From Streptomyces sp. AW19M42 (GTDB lineage: Bacteria; Actinomycetota; Actinomycetes; Streptomycetales; Streptomycetaceae), in the NCBI GenBank assembly GCA_000470535.1, contig CBRG010000110.1, forward strand, positions 1 to 64,000: a DNA stretch of 64,000 nt. Direction: 5' to 3'. Positions within the stretch are counted from its first letter, which is position 1; every line of letters starts with the position of its first letter. Shown here in pieces: positions 26,887 through 35,661 of the stretch. The notes beneath the pieces are model-generated. The model worked only from the letters and a program-made list of their open reading frames with translations, ran no database searches and was not told the DNA's origin. The position numbers and the translations under genes were made by a program.

Positions 26887-26905
26887 ATACGAGACGGTCT
26901 CGTAT
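26887..26905. promoter_or_regulatory. TetR-type operator palindrome
   Basis: ATACGAGACGGTCTCGTAT is a perfect palindrome with 9-bp arms around one central G, 24 bp before the MFS start. A TCGTAT -10-like hexamer lies within its right arm. It is the natural site for the TetR protein encoded after the exporter. Confidence 0.75.
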
Positions 26906-26929
26906 CGAAATGAGGTTAGGCTCTCGTCC

Positions 26930-28546
26930 ATGTCCATACCGTCCGGCGCTCCCGCCGTCGTGCCCCAGGTCCCGGAGGCGGTCCACCGCCGCCGCTGGGC
27001 GATCCTCGTCGTCCTGATGTTCAGCCTGCTCATCGTGGTGCTGGACAACTCGATCCTCAATGTCGCCGTCAAGACGATCGCTTCCCCCGCACCCACCGGA
27101 CTGGGGGCCACCCAGAGCGAGCTGGAGTGGGCGATCAACTCCTACACCCTCGTCTTCGCCGGACTGCTCTTCACCGCAGGACTGCTCGGCGACCGCATCG
27201 GGCGCAAGAAGATGCTTCTCCTGGGCATCGTGCTCTTCGGCATCGGCTCGGCCTTCGCCGCCATGTCCGGCTCGCCCGGCGAGCTCATCGCCTGGCGAGC
27301 GGTGATGGGCTTCGGCGCCGCCTTCGTGATGCCGGCCACCCTCGCCGTCCTGATGAACGTCTTCGAGCGCGACGAGCAGCCCAAGGCCATCGGCATCTGG
27401 GCGGGCAGCGTCGGCCTCGGCATCGCGATCGGCCCGATCACCGGCGGGCTGCTCCTCGAACACTTCTGGTGGGGCTCGATCTTCCTGGTCAACGTGCCCG
27501 TCGTGATCATCGCGCTGATCGCGATGCTGATTCTCGTACCGGACTCCAGGGACCCGAAGCCGGGTCGGCTGGACCCGGTCGGAGTGGTGCTCTCCATCAT
27601 CGGGCTGGTGCTGCTGGTGTACGGGATCATCCGCGGCGGCGAGCTGGCAGACTTCACCGACGTCTCGGTACTCCTGCCGGTCATCGGCGGTCTCGCCGTC
27701 CTGGTGGTGTTCGTCCTCCACGAGAAGCGCAGCGCCAGCCCGGCCATCGACATCACGTACTTCAGGAAGCCGGCCTTCTCCGCCGCCGTCGCCGCCATCG
27801 CGCTGGTCTTCTTCGCGCTGATGGGCGTGACGTTCTTCTCCGCCTTCTACATGCAGAGCGTGCGGGGCTGGAGCGCCCTGCAGTCCGGGCTGCTGATCCT
27901 GCCGCTGGCCATCGCCCAGATGGTCTTCGCGCCCAGGGCCCGGCTGGTGGTCGCGCGGTTCGGCGCCCGCGCCGTGTGCACCGTCGGCATGCTGATGGTC
28001 GCCGTCGGTCTCGCGGCGTTCGCACTGTTCGACGCCGAGACCCCCGTCTGGCTGATGTGTGTGGTCTTCTTCGTGCAGGGCACCGGCATGGCCCATGTGA
28101 TGCCGCCGGTCACCGTCGCCGTCATGCAGGCGCTGCCGCGCGAGAAGGCCGGCTCCGGCTCGGCCGTCAACAACACGTTCCGGCAGGTCGGCGGCGCGCT
28201 CGGGATCGCCGTGCTCGGCTCCGTGCTCTCCGCCGTCTACCGGAGCGACATCGAGAGCCACCTCGGGGCGCTCCCCTCCGCCGCCAGGGACACCGCGGCG
28301 GAGTCGATCGAGGCGACGCTCGGCATCGCGGAGAAGATGGGACCGAAGGGCGCCCCCCTGGTCGCCGCCGCACACGACGCGTTCCTCAGCGCCATGCACG
28401 TCACGGCCATCAGCTCGGCCTTCGTCGCCCTGCTCGGGGCGATCGTGGTCGCGCTGTTCCTGCCGGGCCGGACGCCCGCCGCGCAGCCGCCCGCCCCGGA
28501 CGGCGCCCAGGACGATCCGGCGGTGCCCGCGCCCTCGGCACGGTGA
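26930..28546 (+). CDS. DHA2-family (14-helix) MFS drug exporter
   Basis: A 538-residue proton-driven drug antiporter of the QacA/EmrB type. The first helix is followed by [16 protein letters not shown], the LDxTVVNVAxP-like motif of the family. [10 protein letters not shown] is MFS motif A between helices 2 and 3, and [12 protein letters not shown] is a further DHA2 motif. Fourteen hydrophobic segments can be traced to VVALFLPG near residue 515, followed by a polar Pro/Ala tail. The ATG at 26930 lies 24 bp after the palindromic operator. The adjacent TetR gene 81 nt downstream suggests drug-inducible self-regulation. The substrate is unknown. Confidence 0.92.
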   Translation: MSIPSGAPAVVPQVPEAVHRRRWAILVVLMFSLLIVVLDNSILNVAVKTIASPAPTGLGATQSELEWAINSYTLVFAGLLFTAGLLGDRIGRKKMLLLGIVLFGIGSAFAAMSGSPGELIAWRAVMGFGAAFVMPATLAVLMNVFERDEQPKAIGIWAGSVGLGIAIGPITGGLLLEHFWWGSIFLVNVPVVIIALIAMLILVPDSRDPKPGRLDPVGVVLSIIGLVLLVYGIIRGGELADFTDVSVLLPVIGGLAVLVVFVLHEKRSASPAIDITYFRKPAFSAAVAAIALVFFALMGVTFFSAFYMQSVRGWSALQSGLLILPLAIAQMVFAPRARLVVARFGARAVCTVGMLMVAVGLAAFALFDAETPVWLMCVVFFVQGTGMAHVMPPVTVAVMQALPREKAGSGSAVNNTFRQVGGALGIAVLGSVLSAVYRSDIESHLGALPSAARDTAAESIEATLGIAEKMGPKGAPLVAAAHDAFLSAMHVTAISSAFVALLGAIVVALFLPGRTPAAQPPAPDGAQDDPAVPAPSAR

Positions 28547-28554
28547 CGCCCGCG

Positions 28555-28592
28555 GACCGATCCCGGGGTGATGCCGCCGGGACCGGTCCGTT
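28555..28592. terminator. imperfect hairpin between the MFS and TetR genes
   Basis: CGGACCGATCCCGG and CCGGGACCGGTCCG can pair across a short loop with one interruption. It may weaken read-through between exporter and repressor genes. The pairing is imperfect, hence the modest confidence. Confidence 0.35.
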
Positions 28593-28627
28593 CGGGGAGA
28601 ATCGGGGGCGGCGAAAGGTGGTTTCAC

Positions 28628-29314
28628 GTGCAGGCTCAGGCAGCGGACCGGGGCGAGCGGGCCCCGGGCGAGCGGGACCCCGGCGAAGACCAGGAGCCCC
28701 GCCGCGGGCGTCCGCGCAGCGCGGCGGCCGAGCGGGCCATCCTGGACGCCGTCGTCGAACTGCTGGAGGCCGGCGAGCCCCTCGCCGGCCTGTCCATCGA
28801 GCGGATCGCCCGCACCGCCGGGGTCGGTAAGGCCACCATCTACCGGCGCTGGACCGACAAGGAGGAGCTCTTCGTCGACGTCCTGCGAGACATCGAGCCC
28901 CCGGAGCCCGATGTCTCCGGCACCGCAGGCCTCGGTGATCTGCGCGTACTGCTGGAATCGATGCGCAGGCGCGGACTGGCCCAGCGCTCCTCCGTGCTGC
29001 TGCACAACGTCTTCGCCCAGATGAAGAGCCACCCCCGGCTCTGGGCCGAGTACCAGTGCACCGTCATAGCGCCACGCCGGGCCGCCATGCTCGCGGCCGT
29101 GCAACGAGCCGTCGACGCCGGTGAGCTGCGCGGCGACACGGACGTGGAGCTGATGGACGACCTGTTCGTCGGCCCCATGCTCGTACGCACCATCCACCGG
29201 CCCGACGCGCCGCTGGCCGAGGACCTCGCCGACCGCATCATCCAGCTGCTGGTCGAGGGCGTCGGGCCGCGGCCGCCGGGTGGCGGCCCCGGCGGAGCCG
29301 GCCACCTGGCCTGA
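28628..29314 (+). CDS. TetR-family transcriptional repressor
   Basis: A 228-residue regulator. After about 30 charged residues comes RGRPRSAAAERAILDAVVEL, then the helix-turn-helix LSIERIARTAGVGKATIYRR, ending WTDKEELF, as in TetR proteins. The C-terminal ligand-binding half contains LLHNVFAQMKSHPRLWAEY and MDDLFVGPMLVRTI, as seen in the TetR_C_11/AcrR-like group paired with DHA2 exporters. The GTG at 28628 has GGTGG 6 nt upstream; the frame continues 60 nt further without support. It probably binds the palindrome at 26887-26905 and represses the MFS gene and itself. Confidence 0.9.
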   Translation: MQAQAADRGERAPGERDPGEDQEPRRGRPRSAAAERAILDAVVELLEAGEPLAGLSIERIARTAGVGKATIYRRWTDKEELFVDVLRDIEPPEPDVSGTAGLGDLRVLLESMRRRGLAQRSSVLLHNVFAQMKSHPRLWAEYQCTVIAPRRAAMLAAVQRAVDAGELRGDTDVELMDDLFVGPMLVRTIHRPDAPLAEDLADRIIQLLVEGVGPRPPGGGPGGAGHLA

Positions 29315-29504
29315 CGCGCCCGGGCCCCCACGCATGTGATCGTTCTGTCACAAGCCCTCGCAGACCGCCTCCGGCCGGAACCCGCCGCGCCCCTTCGTTC
29401 GTCCTGGTGGCAGTACGGCCGTCGTCGACGGCGGGAAACGCGTCGCTCATCGCCTAGGGTCGTTGGCGCGGCGATGTGCACGGCAAGGCAGTGAGGACAG
29501 CGCG

Positions 29505-30527
29505 ATGGTGCAGGCGTACAGGGCGGAGACCGGAAACGGCGGCGGAGGACCGCAGCCTTCCGGCTCCCGACTCCGGGACCTGCGCGACAGACTGGTCCGG
29601 GACCGGGGCATCTGGCGGCGCGGGCTGGTCCTGGCCGGCTGCTCGGTCCTGCTGACCTTCGTCATGGTCCTGCACTCCCACATCCCGAACACCATCGGCA
29701 ACCTGGGCAGCCTCACCGAGACGTTCCTGCCGTGGATCGCCGTGTTCGTACCGGTGCTGCTCGTACTGGGCCTGGTACGCCGCTCCGCGACCGCGCTGAT
29801 CATGCTCCTGCTGCCGGTCCTCGTCTGGTTCAACGTGTTCGGCGGGCTGCTCACCGACAAGTCGGGCGGCGGCGGCGACCTCACCGTCGCCACCCACAAC
29901 GTCAACGCGGACAACGCCGACCCCGCGGGCACCGCCCAGCAGGTGGCGGGCTCCGGGGCCGACGTCATCGCCCTCCAGGAGCTGCCCCCCGGCAAGGTGA
30001 AGACCTATGAGTCGGCGCTCGCAGGCCGCTTCCCGTACCACTCGGTACAGGGGACCGTCGGCCTGTGGAGCAAGTACCCGATCAGCGACACCCGCCCGGT
30101 GGACATCAAGATGGGCTGGGTCCGGGCCATGCGGACCACCGTCGCCACACCCAAGGGCGAGGTCGGCTTCGTCGTAGCGCATCTGCCCTCGGTCCGGGTC
30201 AAGCTGCACGCCGGATTCACCGCGAACCAGCGCGACCAGAGCGCGGACGCGCTCGGTGAGGCCATCGCGGACGAGGGGCTCGACCGGGTCGTCCTGCTCG
30301 GGGACCTCAACGGCACGATGAACGACCGCTCGCTCAACGCGGTCACCTCCCAGATGCGCTCCACCCAGGGCGCGGCCGGCGACGGCTTCGGATTCAGCTG
30401 GCCCGCGTCGTTCCCGATGGCCCGGATCGACCAGATCATGGTGAAGGGCGTCGACCCGGTGTCGTCCTGGTCGCTGCCCGCGACGGACAGCGACCACCTC
30501 CCGATCGCCGCCCGCGTCAAGCTCTGA
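29505..30527 (+). CDS. membrane-anchored endonuclease/exonuclease/phosphatase family protein
   Basis: A 340-residue protein. Three N-terminal helices (about residues 43-62, 76-93 and 98-117) are followed by an EEP domain with DLTVATHNVNADN, VIALQELPPG (metal-binding Glu), LGDLNGTMND and a C-terminal TDSDHLPIAARV with the catalytic Asp-His. This arrangement is common in actinobacterial proteins, with the catalytic domain probably outside the membrane. Substrates in the superfamily range from DNA to phosphoinositides and sphingomyelin, so the activity is not specified. The ATG at 29505 has GTGAGGAC 9 nt upstream. It is a monocistronic-looking gene. Confidence 0.85.
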   Translation: MVQAYRAETGNGGGGPQPSGSRLRDLRDRLVRDRGIWRRGLVLAGCSVLLTFVMVLHSHIPNTIGNLGSLTETFLPWIAVFVPVLLVLGLVRRSATALIMLLLPVLVWFNVFGGLLTDKSGGGGDLTVATHNVNADNADPAGTAQQVAGSGADVIALQELPPGKVKTYESALAGRFPYHSVQGTVGLWSKYPISDTRPVDIKMGWVRAMRTTVATPKGEVGFVVAHLPSVRVKLHAGFTANQRDQSADALGEAIADEGLDRVVLLGDLNGTMNDRSLNAVTSQMRSTQGAAGDGFGFSWPASFPMARIDQIMVKGVDPVSSWSLPATDSDHLPIAARVKL

Positions 30528-30711
30528 CGCCGCCGAGCCCTCCGAAGCCCATGACGCCTCTCACGCCCCTGGCATCCGTCGCGTCACGGTCCGTTTACCT
30601 CCCGGCATAAACCATCTGAGAGTATTTGTTCCGATCAGGGACCGAGGCCGACCGGCGATGGAGCCGGTCCGCCGCCGCGTGCTCCGCCCCCCTTCGGAAA
30701 GGTCTCTCCTC

Positions 30712-31956
30712 ATGCCTCTGGCTCTGCTCGCACTCGCGGTGAGCGCCTTCGGCATCGGTACCACGGAGTTCGTGATGATGGGCCTGCTGCCCGATGTCGC
30801 GGACGATCTCGGCACCTCCGTTCCCACGGCGGGCTATCTCGTGTCGGCCTATGCGATCGGCGTGGTGCTCGGCGCCCCACTGCTCACCGCCCTCGGCTCG
30901 CGCATCCCGCGCAAGCGGATGCTCCTGCTGCTGATGGCGCTCTTCACCGTCGGCAACCTCGCCTCCGCGCTCGCCCCCGGCTTCGGCTGGCTGATCGCGG
31001 GCCGGGTCCTGGCCGGGCTGCCGCACGGCGCCTTCTTCGGCGTCGGCGCGGTTGTCGCCGCCCGGCTGGTGGCCGACGGGCGCCAGGCGCGGGCCGTGGC
31101 GACGATGTTCCTCGGCCTGACCGTCGCCAACATCGTCGGAGTGCCCGCCGCCACACTGCTCGGCCAGCACCTGGGCTGGCGGGCCACGTTCCTGGTGGTC
31201 GCGCTGATCGGGCTGTGCGCGATGGCCGCGCTCGCCCGGCTCGTCCCGCAGATCCCGGTCGAGGCCCATCAGGACGTCCGCCGCGAGCTGCGGGCCCTGG
31301 GCAACCGGCAGGTGCTGCTCGGACTGCTCACCGCCGTCTTCGGCTTCGCCGGGGTCTTCGCCGTGTACTCCTACCTCTCGGCGATGACGACCGAGGCGAT
31401 GGGCTTCGGGGAGTCCTCCGTGACGCTGGTGCTGGCGCTCTTCGGCATCGGCATGACCCTGGGCGCGCTCGCCGCGGGCCCGCTCACGGACCGGGCGCTG
31501 CGTCCCACGCTGTACGGATCGCTGGGCGCGCTCGCGGTCGTCCTGGTCGTCTTCCCGTTCGCCGCCCATGTGCAGTGGGCCGCGCTGGTGATGGTGGTGC
31601 TGCTGGGCGGGGTCGGCTTCATGACGACGACGCCGCTGCAGATGCTCGTCATGAACAAGGCCAAGGACGCCCCGACCCTGGCGTCCGCCTCCAACCACTC
31701 CGCGTTCAACCTGGCCAACGCGGGCGGCGCGTGGCTGGGCGGGATGGCCATCGCGGCCGGCTGGGGCTGGACGTCCCCGGCCCTGGTCGGCGCGGTACTC
31801 GCCGTGGCGGGCCTCGCGGTGGCGGTCACCGCGGGTGTACTGGACCGCGACCGCACCCCGTCGAGGGTGGTGGCCGGGGTCACGCCGGCGGCCGAGCGGA
31901 CCCCGGCACGATCTGAGCAACGGACCCCGGCACAATCAAGCCCGTCCGGCGATTGA
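30712..31956 (+). CDS. MFS transporter (DHA1, AraJ/CmlR-like)
   Basis: A 414-residue transporter with 12 predicted helices. The first helix region reads LAVSAFGIGTTEFVMMGLLP, a hallmark of the AraJ/YdhP/chloramphenicol-exporter group. GSRIPRKRMLLLLM is motif A, and RVLAGLPHGAFFGVGAVVAA is motif B. The ATG at 30712 is preceded by GGAAAGG at 9 nt; an in-frame ATG at 30658 would add a basic leader. The last 12 codons, ending SSPSGD, are contributed by a dispersed Streptomyces intergenic repeat (31935-31961), so the natural C-terminus has apparently been remodelled. Likely exports small hydrophobic compounds. Confidence 0.9.
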   Translation: MPLALLALAVSAFGIGTTEFVMMGLLPDVADDLGTSVPTAGYLVSAYAIGVVLGAPLLTALGSRIPRKRMLLLLMALFTVGNLASALAPGFGWLIAGRVLAGLPHGAFFGVGAVVAARLVADGRQARAVATMFLGLTVANIVGVPAATLLGQHLGWRATFLVVALIGLCAMAALARLVPQIPVEAHQDVRRELRALGNRQVLLGLLTAVFGFAGVFAVYSYLSAMTTEAMGFGESSVTLVLALFGIGMTLGALAAGPLTDRALRPTLYGSLGALAVVLVVFPFAAHVQWAALVMVVLLGGVGFMTTTPLQMLVMNKAKDAPTLASASNHSAFNLANAGGAWLGGMAIAAGWGWTSPALVGAVLAVAGLAVAVTAGVLDRDRTPSRVVAGVTPAAERTPARSEQRTPAQSSPSGD

Positions 31957-31961
31957 GGACA
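31935..31961 (+). repeat. dispersed streptomycete repeat, copy 1
   Basis: Core TCAAGCCCGTCCGGCGATTG, followed by AGGAC. It overlaps the 3' end of the MFS gene, whose stop codon is within it. Copies are also at 32010-32036 (same strand) and 45930-45952 (opposite strand). Confidence 0.8.
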
Positions 31962-32009
31962 CCACGGGCCATCGGCTCGGACGCGCTCTGAGCAACGACG
32001 CCCGGCACG

Positions 32010-32055
32010 ATCAAGCCCGTCCGGCGACGGAGGACATACCCTCAGCCGGACGGGC
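32010..32055 (+). repeat. dispersed streptomycete repeat, copy 2, forming a terminator-like hairpin
   Basis: The repeat core at 32011-32025 is followed by an inverted GCCGGACGGGC (32045-32055) that pairs with GCCCGTCCGGC (32015-32025). The resulting 11-bp stem lies between the convergent MFS and nadE genes and probably terminates transcription from both. A run of nine C follows at 32090-32098. Confidence 0.7.
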
Positions 32056-32102
32056 CCGTAGCCGAAGCTGAAGCCGTAGCCGTGACTCACCCCCCCCCGG
32101 CG

Positions 32103-33857
32103 TCAGCCGGACTCGCGCCACCGGTTCGTGATCGGCAGCCGCCGGTCCTTGCCGAAGCCCTTGGGCGAGATCTTCGTGCCCGGCGGATACTGCCGCCGCT
32201 TGTACTCCGCCGTGTCCACCATCCGCAGCGTCTTCGCGACCAGTGCCGCGTCGAACCCGGCCGCGACGATCGCGTCGAGCCCCTGGTCCCGGTCGACGTA
32301 CATCTCCAGGATCCGGTCCAGCACGTCGTAGTCCGGCAGCGAGTCCGTGTCGACCTGCCCCGGGCGCAGCTCCGCGCTGGGCGGCTTGGTGATGGATGCC
32401 TCCGGGATCGGCGGGGTCTGCCCGCGCTCCTCCGCGGCCCGGTTGCGCCACTTCGCCAGCCGGAAGATCGCCGTCTTGTAGACGTCCTTGATCGGCCCGT
32501 ACGCGCCGACGGAGTCCCCGTACAGCGTCGAGTAGCCGACCGCCAGCTCCGACTTGTTGCCCGGCGCCAGGACGATCTGGCCCTCCTGGTTGGAGACGGC
32601 CATCAGCATGGTGCCGCGCAGCCGCGACTGGAGGTTCTCCTCGGCGAGACCGGTGAGCCCCAGAGAGCCCATGTACGCGTCGAACATCGGCTCGATCGGT
32701 ACGGTGCGGAAGTTCAGCCCGGTGCGCCGCGCCAGCTCGGCCGCGTCGCCCTTGGAGTGGTCGGAGGAGTACTTCGACGGCATCGAGATGCCGTAGACGT
32801 TCTGTGCCCCCAGCGCGTCGCAGGCGATAGCCGCGACCAGCGCCGAGTCGATCCCGCCGGAGAGCCCGATGAGCACGCTGCCGAAGCCGTTCTTCGCGGC
32901 GTACGCGCGCAGGCCCACGACGAGCGCCGAGTACAGCTCCTCGTCGTCGTCGAGCCGGTCCGCGTAGCCGCCGGCCAGCTCCGCCTCGTACGGCGGCAGC
33001 GGCTTCTCGGAGAGGACCACGTGGTCGATACGCAGTCCGTCGTTGACCACGCCGGAGGGCGCGTCGGCAGCGGCGGCCGGCAGGTCGAGGTCGATGATCA
33101 CGCTGCCCTCGGCGAACTGCGGCGCACGGGCGATGACCTCGCCCCGCTTGTCGACGACGATCGAGTCGCCGTCGAAGACCAGCTCGTCCTGGCCGCCGAT
33201 CATCGCCAGGTAGGCCGTCGTGCAGTCGGCCTCCTGGGCCCGCCTGCGGACCAGTTCGAGCCGGGTGTCGTCCTTGTCCCGCTCGTACGGCGAGGCGTTG
33301 ATCGAGAGGAGCAGCCCGGCCCCCGCGGCCCGCGCGGCCGGCACCCGGCCGCCGTCCTGCCAGAGGTCCTCGCAGATCGCGAGCGCGACATCGATCCCGT
33401 GCACCCGCACGACGGGCATCGAGTCGCCCGGCACGAAGTACCGGAACTCGTCGAAGACGCCGTAGTTGGGAAGGTGGTGCTTGGCGAAGTTCAGCGCGAT
33501 CCCGCCGTGGTGCAGCACCGCGGCGGCGTTGCGCGGGGACCCGGCGGGCTGCCCGTAGCGCGGCGCGGCGAACTCGGAGCGGTCGAGGTATCCGACGACG
33601 ACCGGCAGTTCCCCGAAGCCCTCCTCGTCGAGGCGGGCGGCGAGCGCGCGCAGCGCGTCCCGCGACGCCTCGACGAAGGAGGACCGCAGGGCCAGGTCCT
33701 CGACGGGGTAACCGGTCAGCACCATCTCGGGGAACGCCACCAGGTGGGCGCCCTGCTCGGCGGCGTGCCGGGTCCAGTGGAGGATCGCCTCGGCGTTGCC
33801 GGCGAGGTCACCGACGGTCGAGTCGATCTGATTCAGTGCGAGGCGTAGTTGAGGCAC
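32103..33857 (-). CDS. nadE: glutamine-dependent NAD+ synthetase
   Basis: A 584-residue two-domain enzyme that amidates deamido-NAD to NAD using glutamine. The N-terminal nitrilase-type glutaminase domain (about 1-270) has the Glu-Lys-Cys triad in FPEMVLTGYP, KHHLPNYGVFDE and AICEDLWQDG. The C-terminal ATP-pyrophosphatase domain has the P-loop LIGLSGGIDSAL, then LAPGNKSELAVGY and CDALGAQNVYGISMPSKYSS. The start is GTG at 33857 (VPQLRLALNQIDSTVGD), the first residues of the nitrilase fold. The 580-residue length matches the NAD synthetases that need no separate glutaminase. Ends in convergent orientation to the MFS gene. Confidence 0.96.
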   Translation of the reverse strand: MPQLRLALNQIDSTVGDLAGNAEAILHWTRHAAEQGAHLVAFPEMVLTGYPVEDLALRSSFVEASRDALRALAARLDEEGFGELPVVVGYLDRSEFAAPRYGQPAGSPRNAAAVLHHGGIALNFAKHHLPNYGVFDEFRYFVPGDSMPVVRVHGIDVALAICEDLWQDGGRVPAARAAGAGLLLSINASPYERDKDDTRLELVRRRAQEADCTTAYLAMIGGQDELVFDGDSIVVDKRGEVIARAPQFAEGSVIIDLDLPAAAADAPSGVVNDGLRIDHVVLSEKPLPPYEAELAGGYADRLDDDEELYSALVVGLRAYAAKNGFGSVLIGLSGGIDSALVAAIACDALGAQNVYGISMPSKYSSDHSKGDAAELARRTGLNFRTVPIEPMFDAYMGSLGLTGLAEENLQSRLRGTMLMAVSNQEGQIVLAPGNKSELAVGYSTLYGDSVGAYGPIKDVYKTAIFRLAKWRNRAAEERGQTPPIPEASITKPPSAELRPGQVDTDSLPDYDVLDRILEMYVDRDQGLDAIVAAGFDAALVAKTLRMVDTAEYKRRQYPPGTKISPKGFGKDRRLPITNRWRESG

Positions 33858-33935
33858 GCCGCCCAGTGTAATCGTCTGACTGACGCGATGTCCTGGCGGG
33901 CCGCGCGAAAGGCCGTGCGGCCCGCCGGGGGCCGG

Positions 33936-34200
33936 TCAGTTCCGGTAGCCGACGACCGTCATCATGCCCGCCTCCGCGTGGTACGGGTTGTGGCAGTGGA
34001 GCATCCGCAGCCCCGGGTTGTCCGTCGCAGTCGACCGCGAGCGTCTGCCGGGGCAGCACGGTCGCGGTGTCCTCACGGGCCCCGGACGCGTTCCCGGCCA
34101 GCGCGAAGGTGTGCCCGTGCGGATGGACGGGGTGCCACATCGGGGTCGCGTTGCGGGACTCCGTCCGGGACCCGCTCCCCGGCCTTCACCGGATGGCGCC
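33936..34200 (-). pseudogene. decayed multicopper oxidase, C-terminal remnant
   Basis: Read on the minus strand in pieces, this encodes the end of a multicopper oxidase. VKAGERV (about 34195-34176) shifts frame to ESRNATPMWHPVHPHGHTF, then DTATVLPRQTLAVD, shifts again to NPGLRMLHCHNPYHAEAGMM, and ends VVGYRN at the TGA at 33936. HPHGH and HCHNPYHAEAGM are type 1, 2 and 3 copper ligands. At least two frameshifts or small deletions separate the pieces, and nothing recognisable precedes 34200, so the first three-quarters of the gene is gone. Sequencing error alone would not explain the missing 5' part. Confidence 0.75.
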
Positions 34201-34342
34201 GGGCGGACGGGGTGCCGGCGGCCCGGTTGCGTGAGCTGCGCGCTCTCCGGGTCCGGGCGGCCGCCGAGTACATGAACGGGCGGCCCGCACCCCGCGCGGC
34301 GGAGGACGGGCCGTCGGGCCGTCGGGCCGGGCGCCGTGCAGG

Positions 34343-34768
34343 TCAGTTGCGGGAGTAGACCTTCTCGGCCCAGCCGGCGATCTGGTCGTCGGAGAGGTGT
34401 TGCGCGAGATCGGCCTCGCTGATCATGCCGATCAGCCTCTTGTTCTCGACCACGGGGAGCCGCCGGATGCGGTGGTCCTGCATCTCGTGCAGCACGTCCT
34501 CCACCTCCGCGCCCGCGTCGATCCAGCGCGGCGTGCCCTGCGCGAGGTCGCCCGCGGTCACCTTCGACGGGTCCTTGCCCATCGCCACGCAGTCGACCAC
34601 GATGTCGCGGTCGGTGAGGATGCCGATCATCCGGTCCTGGTCGCCCTCGGCCGAGATGGGCAGCGCGCCGACCTTGTGCTCACGCATCAACTGGGCGGCG
34701 CGGTCGAGGGTCTCGTGCGCCGGGATCCAGGTGACGCCGGTGTGCATGATTTCCTTGGCGGTTGTCAT
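34343..34768 (-). CDS. CBS-domain protein
   Basis: A 141-residue cytoplasmic protein made of two CBS modules that form one Bateman domain. The first begins AKEIMHTGVTWIPAHETL and includes GALPISAEGDQDRMIGILTDRDI; the second includes DVLHEMQDHRIRRLPVVEN and LIGMISEADLAQHL. Such stand-alone proteins bind adenine nucleotides or other small ligands and regulate partners; none can be named. The ATG at 34768 has GAGGA 7 nt upstream. It has its own promoter region, since a terminator hairpin separates it from the preceding gene. Confidence 0.9.
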   Translation of the reverse strand: MTTAKEIMHTGVTWIPAHETLDRAAQLMREHKVGALPISAEGDQDRMIGILTDRDIVVDCVAMGKDPSKVTAGDLAQGTPRWIDAGAEVEDVLHEMQDHRIRRLPVVENKRLIGMISEADLAQHLSDDQIAGWAEKVYSRN

Positions 34769-34807
34769 GGGGGATTCCTCCTGCGTGCCGGTGGGCACTG
34801 CTCTACG

Positions 34808-34845
34808 ACCCCGAGCGAACCCATCGTGATGGGTCCGTTCGGGGT
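34808..34845. terminator. terminator after the DUF3105-DUF305 operon
   Basis: Eighteen-base arms at 34808-34825 and 34828-34845 pair with two non-Watson-Crick positions around a 2-nt loop. It is 85 nt after the stop of the DUF305 gene and 40 nt before the CBS gene on the same (minus) strand. Confidence 0.75.
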
Positions 34846-34929
34846 ACGCGAGCGCTGTCACCCATTCGGGTGCACCTGAAGCGGGAGGGACCCTTCACCG
34901 AGGCGTGAGGGAACCCTTCACGGGGCGCT

Positions 34930-35661
34930 TCAGTCGCGAGGTGCGGCCCCGCGCTCGGCCAGCATCTGAGCCATCGCGTCCAGCTCGGACCGCTGGGCCT
35001 CGACCATGCTCCGGGCAAGCCGCTTCTCCGCCTTCACGGTGCACAGGTCCGTGCAGCCGCGCGCCATGCCGATCCCGCCCTCGTGGTGGTCCGTCATCAG
35101 CTGGAGATACAGGATCTCGGCCTGCTTGCCGCCGGCCCTGCGGAGCCGGCCGAGCTCGGTACGGGTGGCCATGCCGGGCATCAGGGACCCGTCATGGGCC
35201 TGGTAACCGCCCCCGTGCCCCGACATCCCCTCCATCCCGTCCATGTCATCCATGTCGTGCCCGGCGTGCTGCCCGTCCATCCAGGCCATCGGTTCCTGCC
35301 CGGCGGACACCTTGGGCAGCTCCCACAGATCGAGCCAGCCGAGCAGCATGCCCCGCTGGTTGGCCTGCGTGTTGGCGATGTCGTACGCGAACCGGCGCAC
35401 GTCCTCGTCCCGGGTACGGTCCCGCACGATGAAGGACATCTCCACGGCCTGCTGGTGGTGGACCGCCATGTCGCGGGCGAACCCGGCGTCCGCCGAGTCC
35501 GTCGCGGGCGTGCGCGGGGCGGACCCGGCGGCGCTCGCGTGCTGGCCCGCCCCGTCGTCCCGTGCGGAGGCCACCGTCGCGGCGCCCGCGAACAGCACCG
35601 CGAGCGCCACGGCGGAACCGGCCACCCAGCGGGTACGCCGGGTGCGCTCCGTACCCGTCAC
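34930..35661 (-). CDS. DUF305 family secreted/membrane-anchored protein
   Basis: A 243-residue protein with one N-terminal membrane segment or signal anchor (WVAGSAVALAVLFAGAATVA). Two DUF305 four-helix halves follow: DMAVHHQQAVEMSFIVRD and LMTDHHEGGIGMARGC, both with the paired histidines that suggest metal binding. Between them is a Met/His/Asp-rich loop (GHDMDDMDGMEGMSGHGGG), often linked with copper. The GTG at 35661 overlaps the stop of the upstream gene (GTGA). The decayed multicopper oxidase nearby fits a former copper-handling neighbourhood. No activity is known for the family. Confidence 0.88.
   Translation of the reverse strand: MTGTERTRRTRWVAGSAVALAVLFAGAATVASARDDGAGQHASAAGSAPRTPATDSADAGFARDMAVHHQQAVEMSFIVRDRTRDEDVRRFAYDIANTQANQRGMLLGWLDLWELPKVSAGQEPMAWMDGQHAGHDMDDMDGMEGMSGHGGGYQAHDGSLMPGMATRTELGRLRRAGGKQAEILYLQLMTDHHEGGIGMARGCTDLCTVKAEKRLARSMVEAQRSELDAMAQMLAERGAAPRD

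Noticed and set aside
34201-34342. Further upstream parts of the multicopper oxidase
   Set aside because: No copper-site or cupredoxin pieces could be read in any minus-strand frame here, so the pseudogene is closed at 34200.
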